Position numbers and translations under genes: made by a program | Part shown: one piece after another, positions 16,940 through 26,800 of the stretch | Position numbering within the stretch: the first letter of the stretch is position 1 | How the letters are laid out: each line of letters opens with the position of its first letter | Notes under the pieces: model-generated | Database searches by the model: none | Told to the model about the DNA's origin: nothing | The model's input: only the letters and a program-made list of their open reading frames with translations | Assembly: GCA_902787365.1 (NCBI GenBank) | Contig: CADAGC010000012.1 | Location: 1-41,282, forward strand | Origin: an uncultured Ruminococcus sp. | Lineage (GTDB): Bacteria > Bacillota > Clostridia > Oscillospirales > Ruminococcaceae | Direction: 5' to 3' | Length of the DNA: 41,282 bases

Positions 16940-18256
16940 TCATATATTTTCCAGAGCCCTGTCAAGGTCTGCAAGACCCCTTGTGGCAAGGGCGAGGTAT
17001 TTTTCTTTTTTATCCCTTATTCTTTCGGGGAGTTCGGGCAGTATACCCATATTACAGCCCATAGGCTGGAAGTTTGTCACAGATTCATCTGATATATACT
17101 TAGTCAAAGCGCCGAGCATAGATGTTTCGGGAAGTGCTATCTGTTCCTTGCCCATTAATCTTCTTGCAAGTGAAAGCCCTGCGATGATGCCGCTTGAAGC
17201 TGACTCGATATAGCCCTCAACGCCTGTGATCTGCCCTGCAAAGTAGATATTCCTATACTCTCTCATACAAAAATGCTCATCTAAAAGCTTGGGAGAATTG
17301 ATAAATGTATTCCTATGCATTACGCCGTATCTTATAAACTCTGCATTTTCAAGCCCCGGAATAAGCGAGAACACACGCTTCTGCTCACCGAATTTAAGGT
17401 TTGTCTGAAAGCCGACGATATTGTAAAGCGTTCCCTGCGCATTTTCAGCACGAAGCTGAACGCAGGCATAAGGCCGCCTGCCCGTCCTCGGGTCGGTAAG
17501 ACCAACGGGTTTAAGAGGGCCATATCGCATGGTATCCTCGCCCCTTTTTGCAAGCACTTCAATAGGCATACAACCCTCATACACCTTAAAGCCGTCTTTT
17601 GAGAAATGCTCTTTATCAAAATCATGTAAAGGCGCACTCTCGGCATTTATCAGCTCGCTATAAAAGCGCAGATACTCGTCTTTATCAAAGGGGCAATTGA
17701 TATAATCTGCCTCGCCTCTGTCATATCGTGCTGCCATAAAGGCCTTTGTCATGTCAACGCTTTCTTTTGTTACTATCGGCGCTACCGCATCATTGAAATA
17801 GAGGTAATCACCCACAAGGCCGCCTATCTTCTGCGCAAGTGCATCACTTGTTAAAGGGCCTGTGGCAATAATAACATCACCATCGGGGATATCTGTGACT
17901 TCACCCTCAATGACTGTAATATTATCTCGTGAGCGTATGCGCTCGGTCACAAGGTCCGAAAACTTCTCCCTGTCAACCGCCAGCGCACCGCCTGCTGAAA
18001 CAGCAGTCTTAGCAGCACACTCCATTGTAAGCGATCCGAGCCGCCGCATTTCTTCCTTAAGCATACCCGCCGCAGACTCTATACGACTGGCCTTAAGGGA
18101 ATTAGAGCATATAAGCTCTGCAAAGCCGTGATATTTATGTGCGGGAGAATACTTCTGCGGCTTCATCTCATAAAGCTCTGTATCAATCCCCGCATTTGCA
18201 AGCTGCCACGCAGCCTCAACTCCCGCAAGGCCTGCGCCTATGACCTTAGCCTTCAT
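16940..18256 (-). CDS. trmFO: Methylenetetrahydrofolate-tRNA-(uracil-5-)-methyltransferase TrmFO
   Basis: FAD- and folate-dependent enzyme that forms m5U54 in the T-loop of tRNAs, as in Gram-positive bacteria. The 438-aa protein starts with the FAD-binding VIGAGLAGVEAAWQLANAG and an ELYEMKPQKYSPAH segment near residue 28. AELICSNSLKA near 47 carries the Cys typical of the family, with a second conserved region at IYFAGQITGVEGYIESASSG near 340. The start overlaps the topA end by 11 bp. The topA-trmFO pair is standard in Firmicutes. Confidence 0.97.
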   Translation of the reverse strand: MKAKVIGAGLAGVEAAWQLANAGIDTELYEMKPQKYSPAHKYHGFAELICSNSLKASRIESAAGMLKEEMRRLGSLTMECAAKTAVSAGGALAVDREKFSDLVTERIRSRDNITVIEGEVTDIPDGDVIIATGPLTSDALAQKIGGLVGDYLYFNDAVAPIVTKESVDMTKAFMAARYDRGEADYINCPFDKDEYLRFYSELINAESAPLHDFDKEHFSKDGFKVYEGCMPIEVLAKRGEDTMRYGPLKPVGLTDPRTGRRPYACVQLRAENAQGTLYNIVGFQTNLKFGEQKRVFSLIPGLENAEFIRYGVMHRNTFINSPKLLDEHFCMREYRNIYFAGQITGVEGYIESASSGIIAGLSLARRLMGKEQIALPETSMLGALTKYISDESVTNFQPMGCNMGILPELPERIRDKKEKYLALATRGLADLDRALENI

Positions 18257-20336
18257 CGCTTAAATCCTTTTCATAGCCGCAGCCGACTTTATGGCATACG
18301 AGTTTGCCATTCTTGCCGCCCTTCTGGAACAACGAGCTGCCGCAGGTCGGGCACTTCTTATCAGAGGGTATATCCCAAGTCATAAAGCCGCAGGTGGGGT
18401 TATCTTCACAGCCATAATACTTCTTGCCCTTCTTTGATTTTTTTAGCAGTACTTTCTTGCCGCAGTAGGGGCAGTCAGCTCCTGTCTCTGTGACTATACG
18501 CTTTGTGTTGGTACACTCAGGGAAACCCGAGCAGGCAAGGAACTTACCGAAGCGCCCTATCTTAATTACCATAGGCTTGCCGCATATCTCGCAGACCTGG
18601 TCTGTCTCTTCATCGGGAACTTTAACACGCTTGCCGTCCATAGCCTCCTCAGCCACAGAAAGCTCGCTGTCAAAATCCTTATAGAATTCATCAAGGGTCT
18701 TGACCCAGCCCTTTTTGCCGTTTTCTATCTTATCGAGGTTAGTTTCCATATTAGCTGTAAAGCCCACGTCTACAAGCTTTCCGAAATGGTCGCTCATAAG
18801 TGAGTTTACAGTTTCGCCAAGCGCAGTAGGCTTAAGCTGCTTGCCGTCACGCTCAATATAGCTTCTTGAAATAATCGTGGTTATTGTCGAAACATATGTG
18901 GACGGTCTGCCTATACCAGTTTCTTCAAACGCCTTAACAAGCGAAGCCTCGGTATAGCGTGCAGGGGGCTGTGTGAAGTGCTGATTGCCCTTAAGTTCCT
19001 TAAGTTTCAGCTTTTCGCCTTTTTCAAGAGGTGGAAGAACGTTTTTCTTCTCCTCGTCGTTATCCTTGGTTTCTTCATAGAGCACCGTAAAGCCGTCAAA
19101 CTTTACAGAATAGCCCGTAGTCTTGAACATACAGCCGTTTGCAAGAATATCTACCGATACGGTATCCATAATGCAATTTGACATCTGGCTTGCAATAAAG
19201 CGCTCCCATATAAGCTTATAAAGCTTATACTGGTCGTTAGTAACGCCGCTTTCCTTGACCATATCAGGTGTAAGCTCGGGGTGAGTGGGACGGATAGCTT
19301 CATGAGCATCCTGTGCGTTACCCTTTGATTTATACTTCTTGGGTGTATCGGGAATATACTTATCGCCGTATTTATCTCTGATGAAATTATAAGCTGCAGC
19401 TCTCGCCTCATCAGATATACGCAGCGAGTCCGTTCTCATATAGGTTATAAGACCTGTAGCACCCATATCCTTGATATCAAGACCTTCATAGAGTTCCTGT
19501 GCGGCCTTCATTGTACGCCTGCCCTGGAAGCCAAGTCTTCTTGATGCTTCCTGCTGAAGAGTAGAAGTAGTAAAAGGCGCTGCGGGAGATTTCTTATGAA
19601 CGCTCTTCTTTATCTTATCAACAACATACTCAGCCCCGTCAAGCCTATCAAGTATGGCATCGGTCTGCGCCTTATCAGCAAGCTCGACCTTTTCGCCGTC
19701 AACTGTAGAAAGCTTTGCCCCAAAGGTCTTTTTTGAGCCCTTTGTATGGAACTTAGCATCTATAGACCAATACTCGGTTGACTGGAATGCACGTATCTCT
19801 TCTTCTCTATCGCATATCATCTTAACAGCAACAGACTGCACTCTGCCCGCTGAAAGGCCTCTTCTTATCTTTCTCCAAAGAAAAGGTGAAAGCTTATAGC
19901 CCACAATACGGTCAAGAATTCTTCTTGCCTGCTGTGCATTTACAAGGTTAAGGTCGATAGTTCTGGGGTTGGCCATACCCGCCTTGATACCGCTTGCGGT
20001 TATCTCATTAAAGGCGACACGGTTCTTATCATTAAGATCAAGCCCGAGAAGCTGTGCAAGGTGCCAGGATATCGCCTCGCCCTCACGGTCAGGGTCCCCT
20101 GCGAGGTATACATGATCGGCAGCCTTTGCCTTTTTCTTTATTTCCTTGATAAGTGTTTCCTTATCCTTGATATTTATATACTTGGGTTCAAAGCCGTTTT
20201 CGATATCGACACCGAGCTTTGATTTCGGCAGGTCACGAAGATGCCCCATAGAGGCCACGACTTCATAATTACTGCCAAGGTATCTTTTAACTGTTTGAGC
20301 CTTGTGAGGAGACTCAACTATAACAAGATCAGACAA
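18246..20336 (-). CDS. topA: DNA topoisomerase I (type IA)
   Basis: Relaxes negative supercoils through a 5'-phosphotyrosine intermediate. The 696-aa protein has a TOPRIM domain (VESPHKAQTVKRYL near residue 6, AGDPDREGEAISWHL near 99) and the R-x-Q-S segment GLSAGRVQSVAVK near 160. The active-site Tyr is in LITYMRTDSLRIS near 300. Three C-terminal zinc-finger-like units follow (CEICGKPM, CPYCGKKV, CPTCGSSL, each with a second Cys pair). The start is TTG with GGAGAG eight bases upstream; no ATG fits the N-terminus. It is 38 bp downstream of dprA. Confidence 0.98.
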   Translation of the reverse strand: MSDLVIVESPHKAQTVKRYLGSNYEVVASMGHLRDLPKSKLGVDIENGFEPKYINIKDKETLIKEIKKKAKAADHVYLAGDPDREGEAISWHLAQLLGLDLNDKNRVAFNEITASGIKAGMANPRTIDLNLVNAQQARRILDRIVGYKLSPFLWRKIRRGLSAGRVQSVAVKMICDREEEIRAFQSTEYWSIDAKFHTKGSKKTFGAKLSTVDGEKVELADKAQTDAILDRLDGAEYVVDKIKKSVHKKSPAAPFTTSTLQQEASRRLGFQGRRTMKAAQELYEGLDIKDMGATGLITYMRTDSLRISDEARAAAYNFIRDKYGDKYIPDTPKKYKSKGNAQDAHEAIRPTHPELTPDMVKESGVTNDQYKLYKLIWERFIASQMSNCIMDTVSVDILANGCMFKTTGYSVKFDGFTVLYEETKDNDEEKKNVLPPLEKGEKLKLKELKGNQHFTQPPARYTEASLVKAFEETGIGRPSTYVSTITTIISRSYIERDGKQLKPTALGETVNSLMSDHFGKLVDVGFTANMETNLDKIENGKKGWVKTLDEFYKDFDSELSVAEEAMDGKRVKVPDEETDQVCEICGKPMVIKIGRFGKFLACSGFPECTNTKRIVTETGADCPYCGKKVLLKKSKKGKKYYGCEDNPTCGFMTWDIPSDKKCPTCGSSLFQKGGKNGKLVCHKVGCGYEKDLSDEG

Positions 20337-20374
20337 TATCTATTCTCTCCAATCAATATATTTGTTTTTGTACA

Positions 20375-21586
20375 TTATAGCAAATAATAATTCTTGCTGA
20401 CATCCTGTGAAAGTATATCATCAAGTTCAAGCTCTGTTATTTCATTTACAAGCTCCTGCGCAGGAAGCTTAAGCTTTAGCGAAAGCTCATCTATGCTTAG
20501 CGGCTTATTATCAAGTGCATAGACTATCTGCCGCTGAGTCTCTGAAATATCCTCCAGCATCTGAGGGGTGAGCAGCTTATGCTCATAGCGCTTGTTTTTC
20601 TCTACACGCTTTGGCTTTTTCTTCGGGTTTTTCTTCTCAGGCGGAAGAGTGGGGTTATACAAATAATTCTCACTTGAATCAAGTATACTCAGATCAACTG
20701 CAAGCCCATTCTCCTTGCTTTGGTTATATACGATATCAGCCGAGCTAAACACAGGAGTAAACCCCTTTCTCAGCAGATCTCTTTGCCCGAAATATCTTGC
20801 ATCGAAAAGATCTCCAGGCGGAATGACATATATACGCTTTCCCAATGTCGTAGCATAAGAGATATTATCAAGCCCTTTGCCGCACTCCCCCTCCTGACAT
20901 ATAACAAGTGCATCAGCAACGCAGGTCATAAGTCTGTTGCGAAGAGAGTAAGTACGTGGCGTATACAGCTTAAGCCCGGGAGCAAACTCCGATATTACCG
21001 CACCGCCCTTTGATATCTCCCTGTATCTGTCAAGGTTTGGGTTCTTATCGAGCGGCTCGGCAAGGAATACAGCATTATCAGCCATATTCTCACGTGCAAG
21101 GTCATTAGTCAGCCTGTCAACACCCTCGGCAAACCCGGAAACAAAAGTAAACCCCAGCTTTGCAAGAGGTGAAATGAAATTCGGCAGTATTTTCTTGGTA
21201 TACTCCGACGGGGAACGTGAGCCGACAAATTGAAGCTTGGTTTTTTCATCGTTTAAAAAGTCAAGGCTACCGAATGAATATAAAACTGCAGGCGGATTAG
21301 CAAGCGCCCTTAGTCTTTCGGGATAGCCCTCACTTTCATAACAATAAACTTTGATGCCAAGTTCTTTGCAGGTATCAAGTATCTTGTCTACCGTCTCGGG
21401 AGGAAGATTTCTTGCAGCGAACATCTCCTGCTCGGTGGCTGTTTTTTCTTCGTGATAATACAATTCGTAAAAGAAGTTTTCTGCACTTAGATGATGCCTA
21501 TACATTTTTAGCATTCTCTTGCTGCCGTAGCCAAAGACCAATGACAGCTTTATCCAGCTAAGATAATCACCATCGCCCAAACGCAT
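20375..21586 (-). CDS. dprA: DNA-processing protein DprA/Smf, divergent
   Basis: Loads RecA on incoming single-stranded DNA during transformation. The 403-aa protein keeps the Rossmann-like core: FVGSRSPSEYTKKIL near residue 114, FVSGFAEGVDRLTNDLA near 140, GGAVISEFAPG near 194 and LRNRLMTCVADALVI near 216. The normally conserved S-G-[ST]-x-x-T-A loop reads CGKGLDNISYA. The C-terminal ~60 residues (QRQIVYALDNKPLSIDEL) form a winged-helix domain as in longer DprA proteins. AAAGGAGGG precedes the ATG, and the gene follows the SpoU-type methyltransferase stop directly. Its position before topA is the conserved one. Confidence 0.92.
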   Translation of the reverse strand: MRLGDGDYLSWIKLSLVFGYGSKRMLKMYRHHLSAENFFYELYYHEEKTATEQEMFAARNLPPETVDKILDTCKELGIKVYCYESEGYPERLRALANPPAVLYSFGSLDFLNDEKTKLQFVGSRSPSEYTKKILPNFISPLAKLGFTFVSGFAEGVDRLTNDLARENMADNAVFLAEPLDKNPNLDRYREISKGGAVISEFAPGLKLYTPRTYSLRNRLMTCVADALVICQEGECGKGLDNISYATTLGKRIYVIPPGDLFDARYFGQRDLLRKGFTPVFSSADIVYNQSKENGLAVDLSILDSSENYLYNPTLPPEKKNPKKKPKRVEKNKRYEHKLLTPQMLEDISETQRQIVYALDNKPLSIDELSLKLKLPAQELVNEITELELDDILSQDVSKNYYLL

Positions 21587-22402
21587 TCAAACACCCTCCT
21601 TTGACATCTCCCACATAATGATAGCTGCCGCAACAGAAGCATTGAGCGAATCAAGCCTGCCGTGCATATCTATAGTGACTCTATCATCACATAGTGCCGT
21701 ATGCTCATCACTTAGCCCTCTGCCCTCGTTGCCGATAAATACAGCACACTTTCTGCCAAAATGATAGGAACTGAGCAGACTTCCGTTTCGCACAACTGCC
21801 GCAATACAGCTTATACCCGAATCCTTTAATACCGAGACAGTTCTTTCAAACGAATTCTCGATATATATATTGATTCGGCTAATGCTGCCCATAGTGCTCC
21901 TTATCACCTTTGGGTTATAAAGCTCGACACAATTATTTGTAAGGATAACACCGTCAGCACCCACAGCATCTGCTGTACGCAGGACAGTCCCGAGATTACC
22001 CGGGTCTTGTAAATTATCAAGCACAACATACCTATTACCGTCAAGAGTATCAGGCACCGGCTTATGAACAACTCTCGCAATAACAAAAGCGCCCTGTGTA
22101 TTCCCTTCGAGAGATACCTTAGCTGCAATCTCTTTGGTTATAACAAAGACCTTTTTATCATCAAGGCTGTCATAAACGCCTGTGTCAAGCCTGTTCTCAA
22201 AGCCTGCCTTTGCTTCCTCAGAATAGAAAAACGCCTCTATCTCAAGCAGGCCGTCAAGGCTCTCTCTGACCGCATCGACACATCCACGCACGCCTTCAAT
22301 GACAAACACGCCCTCGGCAGTACGCTGCTTTTTACTTGACAAAAGTGCTGCAAGTCTTTTGATTCTCGGGTTATCCTTACTGCTTATAAACAAGATATTC
22401 AC
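21587..22402 (-). CDS. SpoU/TrmH family rRNA methyltransferase
   Basis: A 271-aa SPOUT methyltransferase that 2'-O-methylates RNA, most likely 23S rRNA (RlmB/TsnR-like). An N-terminal substrate-binding domain is followed by the knotted SAM domain. SPOUT motif 1 is VLDNLQDPGNLGTVLRTADA near residue 127, motif 2 is FIGNEGRGLSDEH near 218 and motif 3 is DSLNASVAAAIIMWEM near 250. The ORF opens at GTG, but AGGA is only three bases away. The TTG three codons downstream (22393) has better spacing, so the start is uncertain by nine bases. It is downstream of rplT and its terminator. Confidence 0.93.
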   Translation of the reverse strand: MNILFISSKDNPRIKRLAALLSSKKQRTAEGVFVIEGVRGCVDAVRESLDGLLEIEAFFYSEEAKAGFENRLDTGVYDSLDDKKVFVITKEIAAKVSLEGNTQGAFVIARVVHKPVPDTLDGNRYVVLDNLQDPGNLGTVLRTADAVGADGVILTNNCVELYNPKVIRSTMGSISRINIYIENSFERTVSVLKDSGISCIAAVVRNGSLLSSYHFGRKCAVFIGNEGRGLSDEHTALCDDRVTIDMHGRLDSLNASVAAAIIMWEMSKEGV

Positions 22403-22411
22403 ATCCTAATA

Positions 22412-22450
22412 TAACACAAAACACGCAGGTCTGTTTCAAACTTGCGTGTT
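22412..22450 (-). terminator. Terminator after rplT
   Basis: Minus-strand AACACGCA, a 15-base loop region and TGCGTGTT, followed by TTGTGTT, lies 13 bp after the rplT stop. It would end or reduce transcription of infC-rpmI-rplT before the methyltransferase gene. The U-run is interrupted, so some read-through into the long downstream operon is expected. Confidence 0.75.
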
Positions 22451-22462
22451 GATGTGTTTAGA

Positions 22463-22816
22463 TCAAAGTGCAGCCTTAGCCTTTTCAACGATAGCTGTAA
22501 AGCCTGCGGGGTCGCTTATAGCGATCTCGGAAAGCATCTTTCTGTTAAGCGTGATGCCTGCCTTCTTAAGACCATTCATAAATGTAGAATAGTTTACACC
22601 GTTGATTTTGCAAGCAGCAGATATTCTTGTTATCCAAAGCTTTCTGAAGTCTCTCTTCTTCTGCTTTCTGCCGATATATGCATACTGTCCTGACTTCATA
22701 ACGGCCTGCTTAGCCATCTTGAAGTGCTTGCTCTTAGAACCGAAATAGCCCTTTGCAAGCTTAAGAGTTTTATTTCTTCTCTTACGAGTCATCATTGCTC
22801 CCTTAATACGAGCCAT
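22463..22816 (-). CDS. rplT: 50S ribosomal protein bL20
   Basis: The 117-aa basic protein starts [20 protein letters not shown] and carries the rRNA-binding N-terminal helix with [13 protein letters not shown] near residue 21, the standard bL20 features. bL20 is an early 50S assembly protein and, in low-GC Gram-positives, the repressor of its own operon through leader mRNA binding. It is third in infC-rpmI-rplT, with AAAGGTG upstream of the ATG. Confidence 0.98.
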   Translation of the reverse strand: MARIKGAMMTRKRRNKTLKLAKGYFGSKSKHFKMAKQAVMKSGQYAYIGRKQKKRDFRKLWITRISAACKINGVNYSTFMNGLKKAGITLNRKMLSEIAISDPAGFTAIVEKAKAAL

Positions 22817-22875
22817 AGTAATTCACCTTTCCTTATCTTTTTAGTTAGTTTTGGTCGTTTCCCTATACCTCGATA

Positions 22876-23073
22876 TTATTTGTAAGGGATGAGTAACTTT
22901 ACATTTGCTATGTTGGAAGAATCAGCATAAGCAGCGCCTCTTAATATTCTCTTGCGCTTGTGATCCTTCTGGGTAAGTCTGTGTCTCTTGTTGGTGTGCT
23001 GGAACTTAACCTTTCCTGTGCCTGTAACCTTAAAACGCTTTTTTGCACCGGAATGTGTCTTGATCTTGGGCAT
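22876..23073 (-). CDS. rpmI: 50S ribosomal protein bL35
   Basis: A 65-aa basic protein starting MPKIKTHSGAKKRFKVTGTG, diagnostic of bL35, with the usual HTNKRHRL and KRKRILRG stretches. AAGGAGG is well spaced before the ATG. It lies between infC and rplT in the conserved order. Confidence 0.98.
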   Translation of the reverse strand: MPKIKTHSGAKKRFKVTGTGKVKFQHTNKRHRLTQKDHKRKRILRGAAYADSSNIANVKLLIPYK

Positions 23074-23086
23074 ATTTATTTCCTCC

Positions 23087-23617
23087 TTAATTGTTTTTAC
23101 CCGGTTTTGGAACGACGAACATTACAAGGCTGCGTCCTTCCATTTTTGTAGGCTTGTCAACAGCTCCGTACTCGGATATCTCTGCCTTGAATTTTTCCAA
23201 AAGTTCTTCACCGAACTGAGGGTGAGCAACTGTTCTTTTCTTAAAGCGGACTGAGACCTTAAGCTTATCGCCGCCCTTCAAGAACTTAACAGCTTGATTT
23301 ACCTTTGTTTCAAAATCGTGAGTGTCGATAGTCGAGGACATTCTGACTTCCTTGATATCAATAACCTTCTGATTTTTCTTTGCTTCCTTTTCACGCTTGC
23401 CCTGCTCAAAAATGAACTTGCCGTAATCCATGATCCTGCACACAGGCGGTGTTGCCGTAGGTGCTATCTTGACTAAGTCGAGATCCTTTTCATAAGCGAG
23501 CTCAAGCGCTTCCTTGGCTGATATTATACCGAGCTGACCTCCGTCAACGTCGATAACACGAAGTTCCTTATCTGTTATCTCTTCGTTGATCTGATGTTCT
23601 TTCTTTGCTATTTTCAA
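23087..23617 (-). CDS. infC: Translation initiation factor IF-3
   Basis: IF-3 binds 30S subunits, blocks premature 50S joining and checks the start codon. The 172-176-aa protein contains QINEEITDKELRVIDVDGGQ at its N-terminus, a Lys-rich linker (GKREKEAKKNQKVIDIKEVR) and the C-terminal domain ending LVMFVVPKPG. The frame opens at TTG (23617), but this is only three bases from GGAGG. An in-frame ATA at 23611 has nine-base spacing to the same site. No ATG fits. Non-AUG infC starts are known and allow IF-3 to repress its own translation, so the ATA start is likely; either way the product differs by two residues. Confidence 0.97.
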   Translation of the reverse strand: MKIAKKEHQINEEITDKELRVIDVDGGQLGIISAKEALELAYEKDLDLVKIAPTATPPVCRIMDYGKFIFEQGKREKEAKKNQKVIDIKEVRMSSTIDTHDFETKVNQAVKFLKGGDKLKVSVRFKKRTVAHPQFGEELLEKFKAEISEYGAVDKPTKMEGRSLVMFVVPKPGKNN

Positions 23618-23620
23618 ACA

Positions 23621-23625
23621 CCTCC
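23621..23625 (-). promoter_or_regulatory. infC Shine-Dalgarno that argues for an ATA start
   Basis: GGAGG (within GGAGGTG) lies three bases before the TTG at 23617 and nine bases before the in-frame ATA at 23609-23611. Spacing favours ATA. Confidence 0.6.
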
Positions 23626-23638
23626 AAATAAAACTAAA

Positions 23639-23668
23639 ACGGGCACAGACTCAAAGACCCGTACCCGT
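23639..23668 (-). terminator. Attenuator-like hairpin in the infC leader
   Basis: Minus-strand ACGGGTAC pairs with GTGCCCGT (eight pairs, one wobble) around a 14-base loop and is followed by TTTAGTTTTATTT, then the infC Shine-Dalgarno. It looks like an intrinsic terminator placed inside the leader. In Bacillus relatives the equivalent operon is controlled by bL20-dependent leader attenuation; the same logic is inferred here. Confidence 0.65.
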
Positions 23669-23763
23669 AATATGCAGTATATATGTGATATATGCAATTT
23701 CGTTTGAAACCTTGTCGCATAACGCTCGAGGTGAGAACGGATCAATGTTCTGCTTTTGTTTAC
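23639..23763 (-). ncRNA. Structured 5' leader of infC-rpmI-rplT (candidate bL20-responsive leader)
   Basis: The transcript should start near 23763 and run ~150 nt before infC. It contains self-complementary AT-rich segments (GCATATAT and ATATATACTGC around 23670-23700) before the terminator hairpin, so alternative pairings could act as antiterminators. The assignment to the L20 leader type rests on operon identity and layout; the bL20-binding consensus was not verified. Confidence 0.5.
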
Positions 23764-23769
23764 CGATAT

Positions 23770-23798
23770 ATTATATCACATACTTTTTCATTTGTCAA
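23770..23798 (-). promoter_or_regulatory. Promoter of infC-rpmI-rplT
   Basis: Minus-strand TTGACA (23793-23798), 17-bp spacer and TATAAT (23770-23775), preceded by TG (extended -10). This is a consensus sigma-A promoter, placed 21 bp after the addA stop. Confidence 0.93.
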
Positions 23799-23818
23799 TA
23801 CCTTTTTCGATATTTTTT

Positions 23819-26800
23819 TCAAAAAATCATTTCTCTGCCCTTTCCGAGCCAGAATGAGTAGATATAACAGCTTTTTACAGGCTTATCAAGTATCAGATCA
23901 AATGCCGCTTTATATATTCTAAGCTGTGTTTTATACTTATCCATAGCCTGTTCATTCTCAAAGCGGTCAGTCTTATAGTCAACTATCACATACCCGTCAG
24001 CTTCTTCAAAGATGCAGTCGGCTATACCCTGAACGCAGGCATCTGTGCCCTCATACTCCTCAAAGTCCTCACCAAGTTCAAGCTCATCTATGGTAGTAAG
24101 GAAGCTTTTCTCACGCATTATTGTCGGTGAGGCAGCCATTCTTTTATAAAATGTTGATGCAAAGAACATCTCCAAAGCGTTGATATAAACGCCCTGCGCT
24201 TCCTTTTTCGAGAACATTCCGAGAGCAGTCAGCCTTTCAAGTTCATCTTTAACGCTCATCTGTGCTTTTGTGTAATCTGCAAGCTCCATAAACAGATGAG
24301 TATATGTTCCCCTCTCGGCATGGGTCAGTCTGCCTATCTCATCATCAAGCCGAGGCAGTCTTGGATAAAACTCGGGGTCATGCGAGCCGTAGAGTTTTTC
24401 CTGCTCCGCTCTTACTATTTCGGTAACCGAAAGCTTTGATATAACGCCGAGCTGCTCGGAATCCTTCTGAGCGTCAAAGCCCTTAATCAACTGTTCGACT
24501 AAAGCGGTATTTGCAGGCCTTGGTATATAATCGGGAATAGAATTGTCTCTTACTTCGATATCTGCCGGGCGGACATCAAGCACCGAGCAGTAATACACGG
24601 GCTTTATATTAAACTCATTTTCAAGATTCTGCTCTATAAAATGTATAAACGGAGCAAAGCCCTCATGGGTTGCCAGAGCCGTAACTATCCACTCGGCATA
24701 GCTGCCGCAGCTTGATACAAGCCCAGCATCAACACCGCCGAGAGTTTCAACAGCCGTAAGCAGCTTGCCAAACGTTTTAAAGTCGTTTTTCTTTGCGCCA
24801 ACCTTAACTGGCAGTATAACACAAAGGCGTTCCTGTGCTCTTGTCATAGCAACATAAAGAAGCCGCATTTCCTCGCTCAGTTCCTTTTTGCAGAGCATAA
24901 GCGACATAGCATCATAGGAAAGATTAGAGCCGTTAGAAAGATCATACACATTATGGTAACGAAGAGCCGCACCTATATCCCTGTCAATAAGAAAAGCAGG
25001 CAGATCGCCTTTGCCCTTGAATTTATACTCCATATCACAAAGTATAATAAACGGGTATTCAAGCCCCTTTGAGCCGTGCATTGTCTGAATGATAACGCCC
25101 TCGCCCGCAGTATTGGGCGCCGCCTGCTTGAAATCCTTGCCCGCTTCGGCTATCTTCTCATAATAGCGCAGAAATCCTGTAAGACCACCGCTGCTACCCG
25201 AGCTGTCATAAGCCGCCGCATACTCTATCAGCATACGAAGATTAGCACGCATCTGAGACGAATTCTCAAAAACAGCCGCCGAGGAATACAAATCGGTCAT
25301 TTCATATATCTTGCCAATGAGCGCTTCAAGCGGCATACTTGCAGCATAGTATCTAAGGCTCTTGATAAGAGCTATTGCCTTTTTGCATTTCTCTTCAAGA
25401 TCGGGATCATCTACTTTTATCTTGCCTGCTTCATGTTCGTTATCCTCGCTGTCGTCTTTTGATATGGCATTTATCGTCTGATACAGCTTCTTACGAACTC
25501 CGCTTTCGCTATCATCGCATAACAGTCTGATAGTTGTTACCTCATCAGCAGTAAAGCCCATTACCTGAGACAGCATTACCGACAGCATCGCTACATCATT
25601 AAAGGGCGAATCTATAACACGCATAAGATTGATAATAACGAATATCTCACGTGCTCTCATATAACCCTCGGCCGTTTCATAGTAAGAGTCAAGGCCAACT
25701 GTTTTTAAAGCACTTGCTATCTTTGACTGCACTTTATTAGTTCTTACAAGTATACAAAAATCAGACGGGCGGCAGGGGCGCAGCTTTTTCTCTTCGTGAT
25801 CGTATACAGTAGTTCCCTTGTCTATCATATCACGAATATAATTAGCCGCCGCTATATGTTCGGGAACAAGTTCACCGTATGATGAGCCGCCATCATTATC
25901 ATCATCGCCGCTTTCATCACTTTCATCATTGACGTTTCCGTAGGAGAAATAAAGAATATCAGTAGGTATATCAGCAGCGGGGTATTTTGCGCCAAGATAG
26001 AGCATTTCATCACTATCATAGGCAACATCGCCAACCTCATCAGACATTATTGCGCCAAAAACATCATTTACAAAGTCTATGACATTTATCCTGCTGCGGA
26101 AATTCGTCCTGAGTCTTATCTGCTCAAGCTTTGCGCTGTTTTCATCTACATTGGAAGCTGCAATTGCATTTAAAAACAGCTTTGGGTTAGCCTGCCTGAA
26201 GCCGTATATCGCCTGTTTGACATCGCCTACGATAAAAACATTTGTGCCCATTATATCAAGATCGTCAGTATCGGATAACGCCTTGAAAATCAGTTCCTGA
26301 AGATCGTTAACGTCCTGGAATTCATCAATAAGTATCATCTTATAAAGCTTTGATGATACTATATCATCACATAAAGCCGTACGCTTGTAGCCCGATTCGG
26401 TCTTCTCAACGAGCAGTCTTACAGTCATATCCTCAACATCAGCGAAAGAAACGGCGTTTTGTTCAAGCTTTTTCTCCCATAGCAATTCTCTTGTTCTTAG
26501 AGTTAAGCTGCAAATTCCCGCATAAAGCTCGCCCGCAAATGAAACACGCTTTTTCTCAACCGCCATATCAATATTGAGCATACCGCCGAGCCTGTCGATA
26601 AGCATTTTATAAGCATCTCTCTCGGTCTTGAAATGCTCATACGCCTTGTGATATATCTGGCTTTCATTCGTATCAAAAGTCTTGTCTATCGACTTGCCTG
26701 TATTGTTGTATAATCTAGCCCATGTATGACCGTCAAACAGCTTATGCAAAAGCGCCATATCTTTGCTTTCTATCACATCAATAAAGCGTGTCATAAAGTC

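Noticed and set aside
16521-17213. 230-codon plus-strand frame
   Set aside because: Antisense to plsX and trmFO; Ser/Pro-rich shadow translation.
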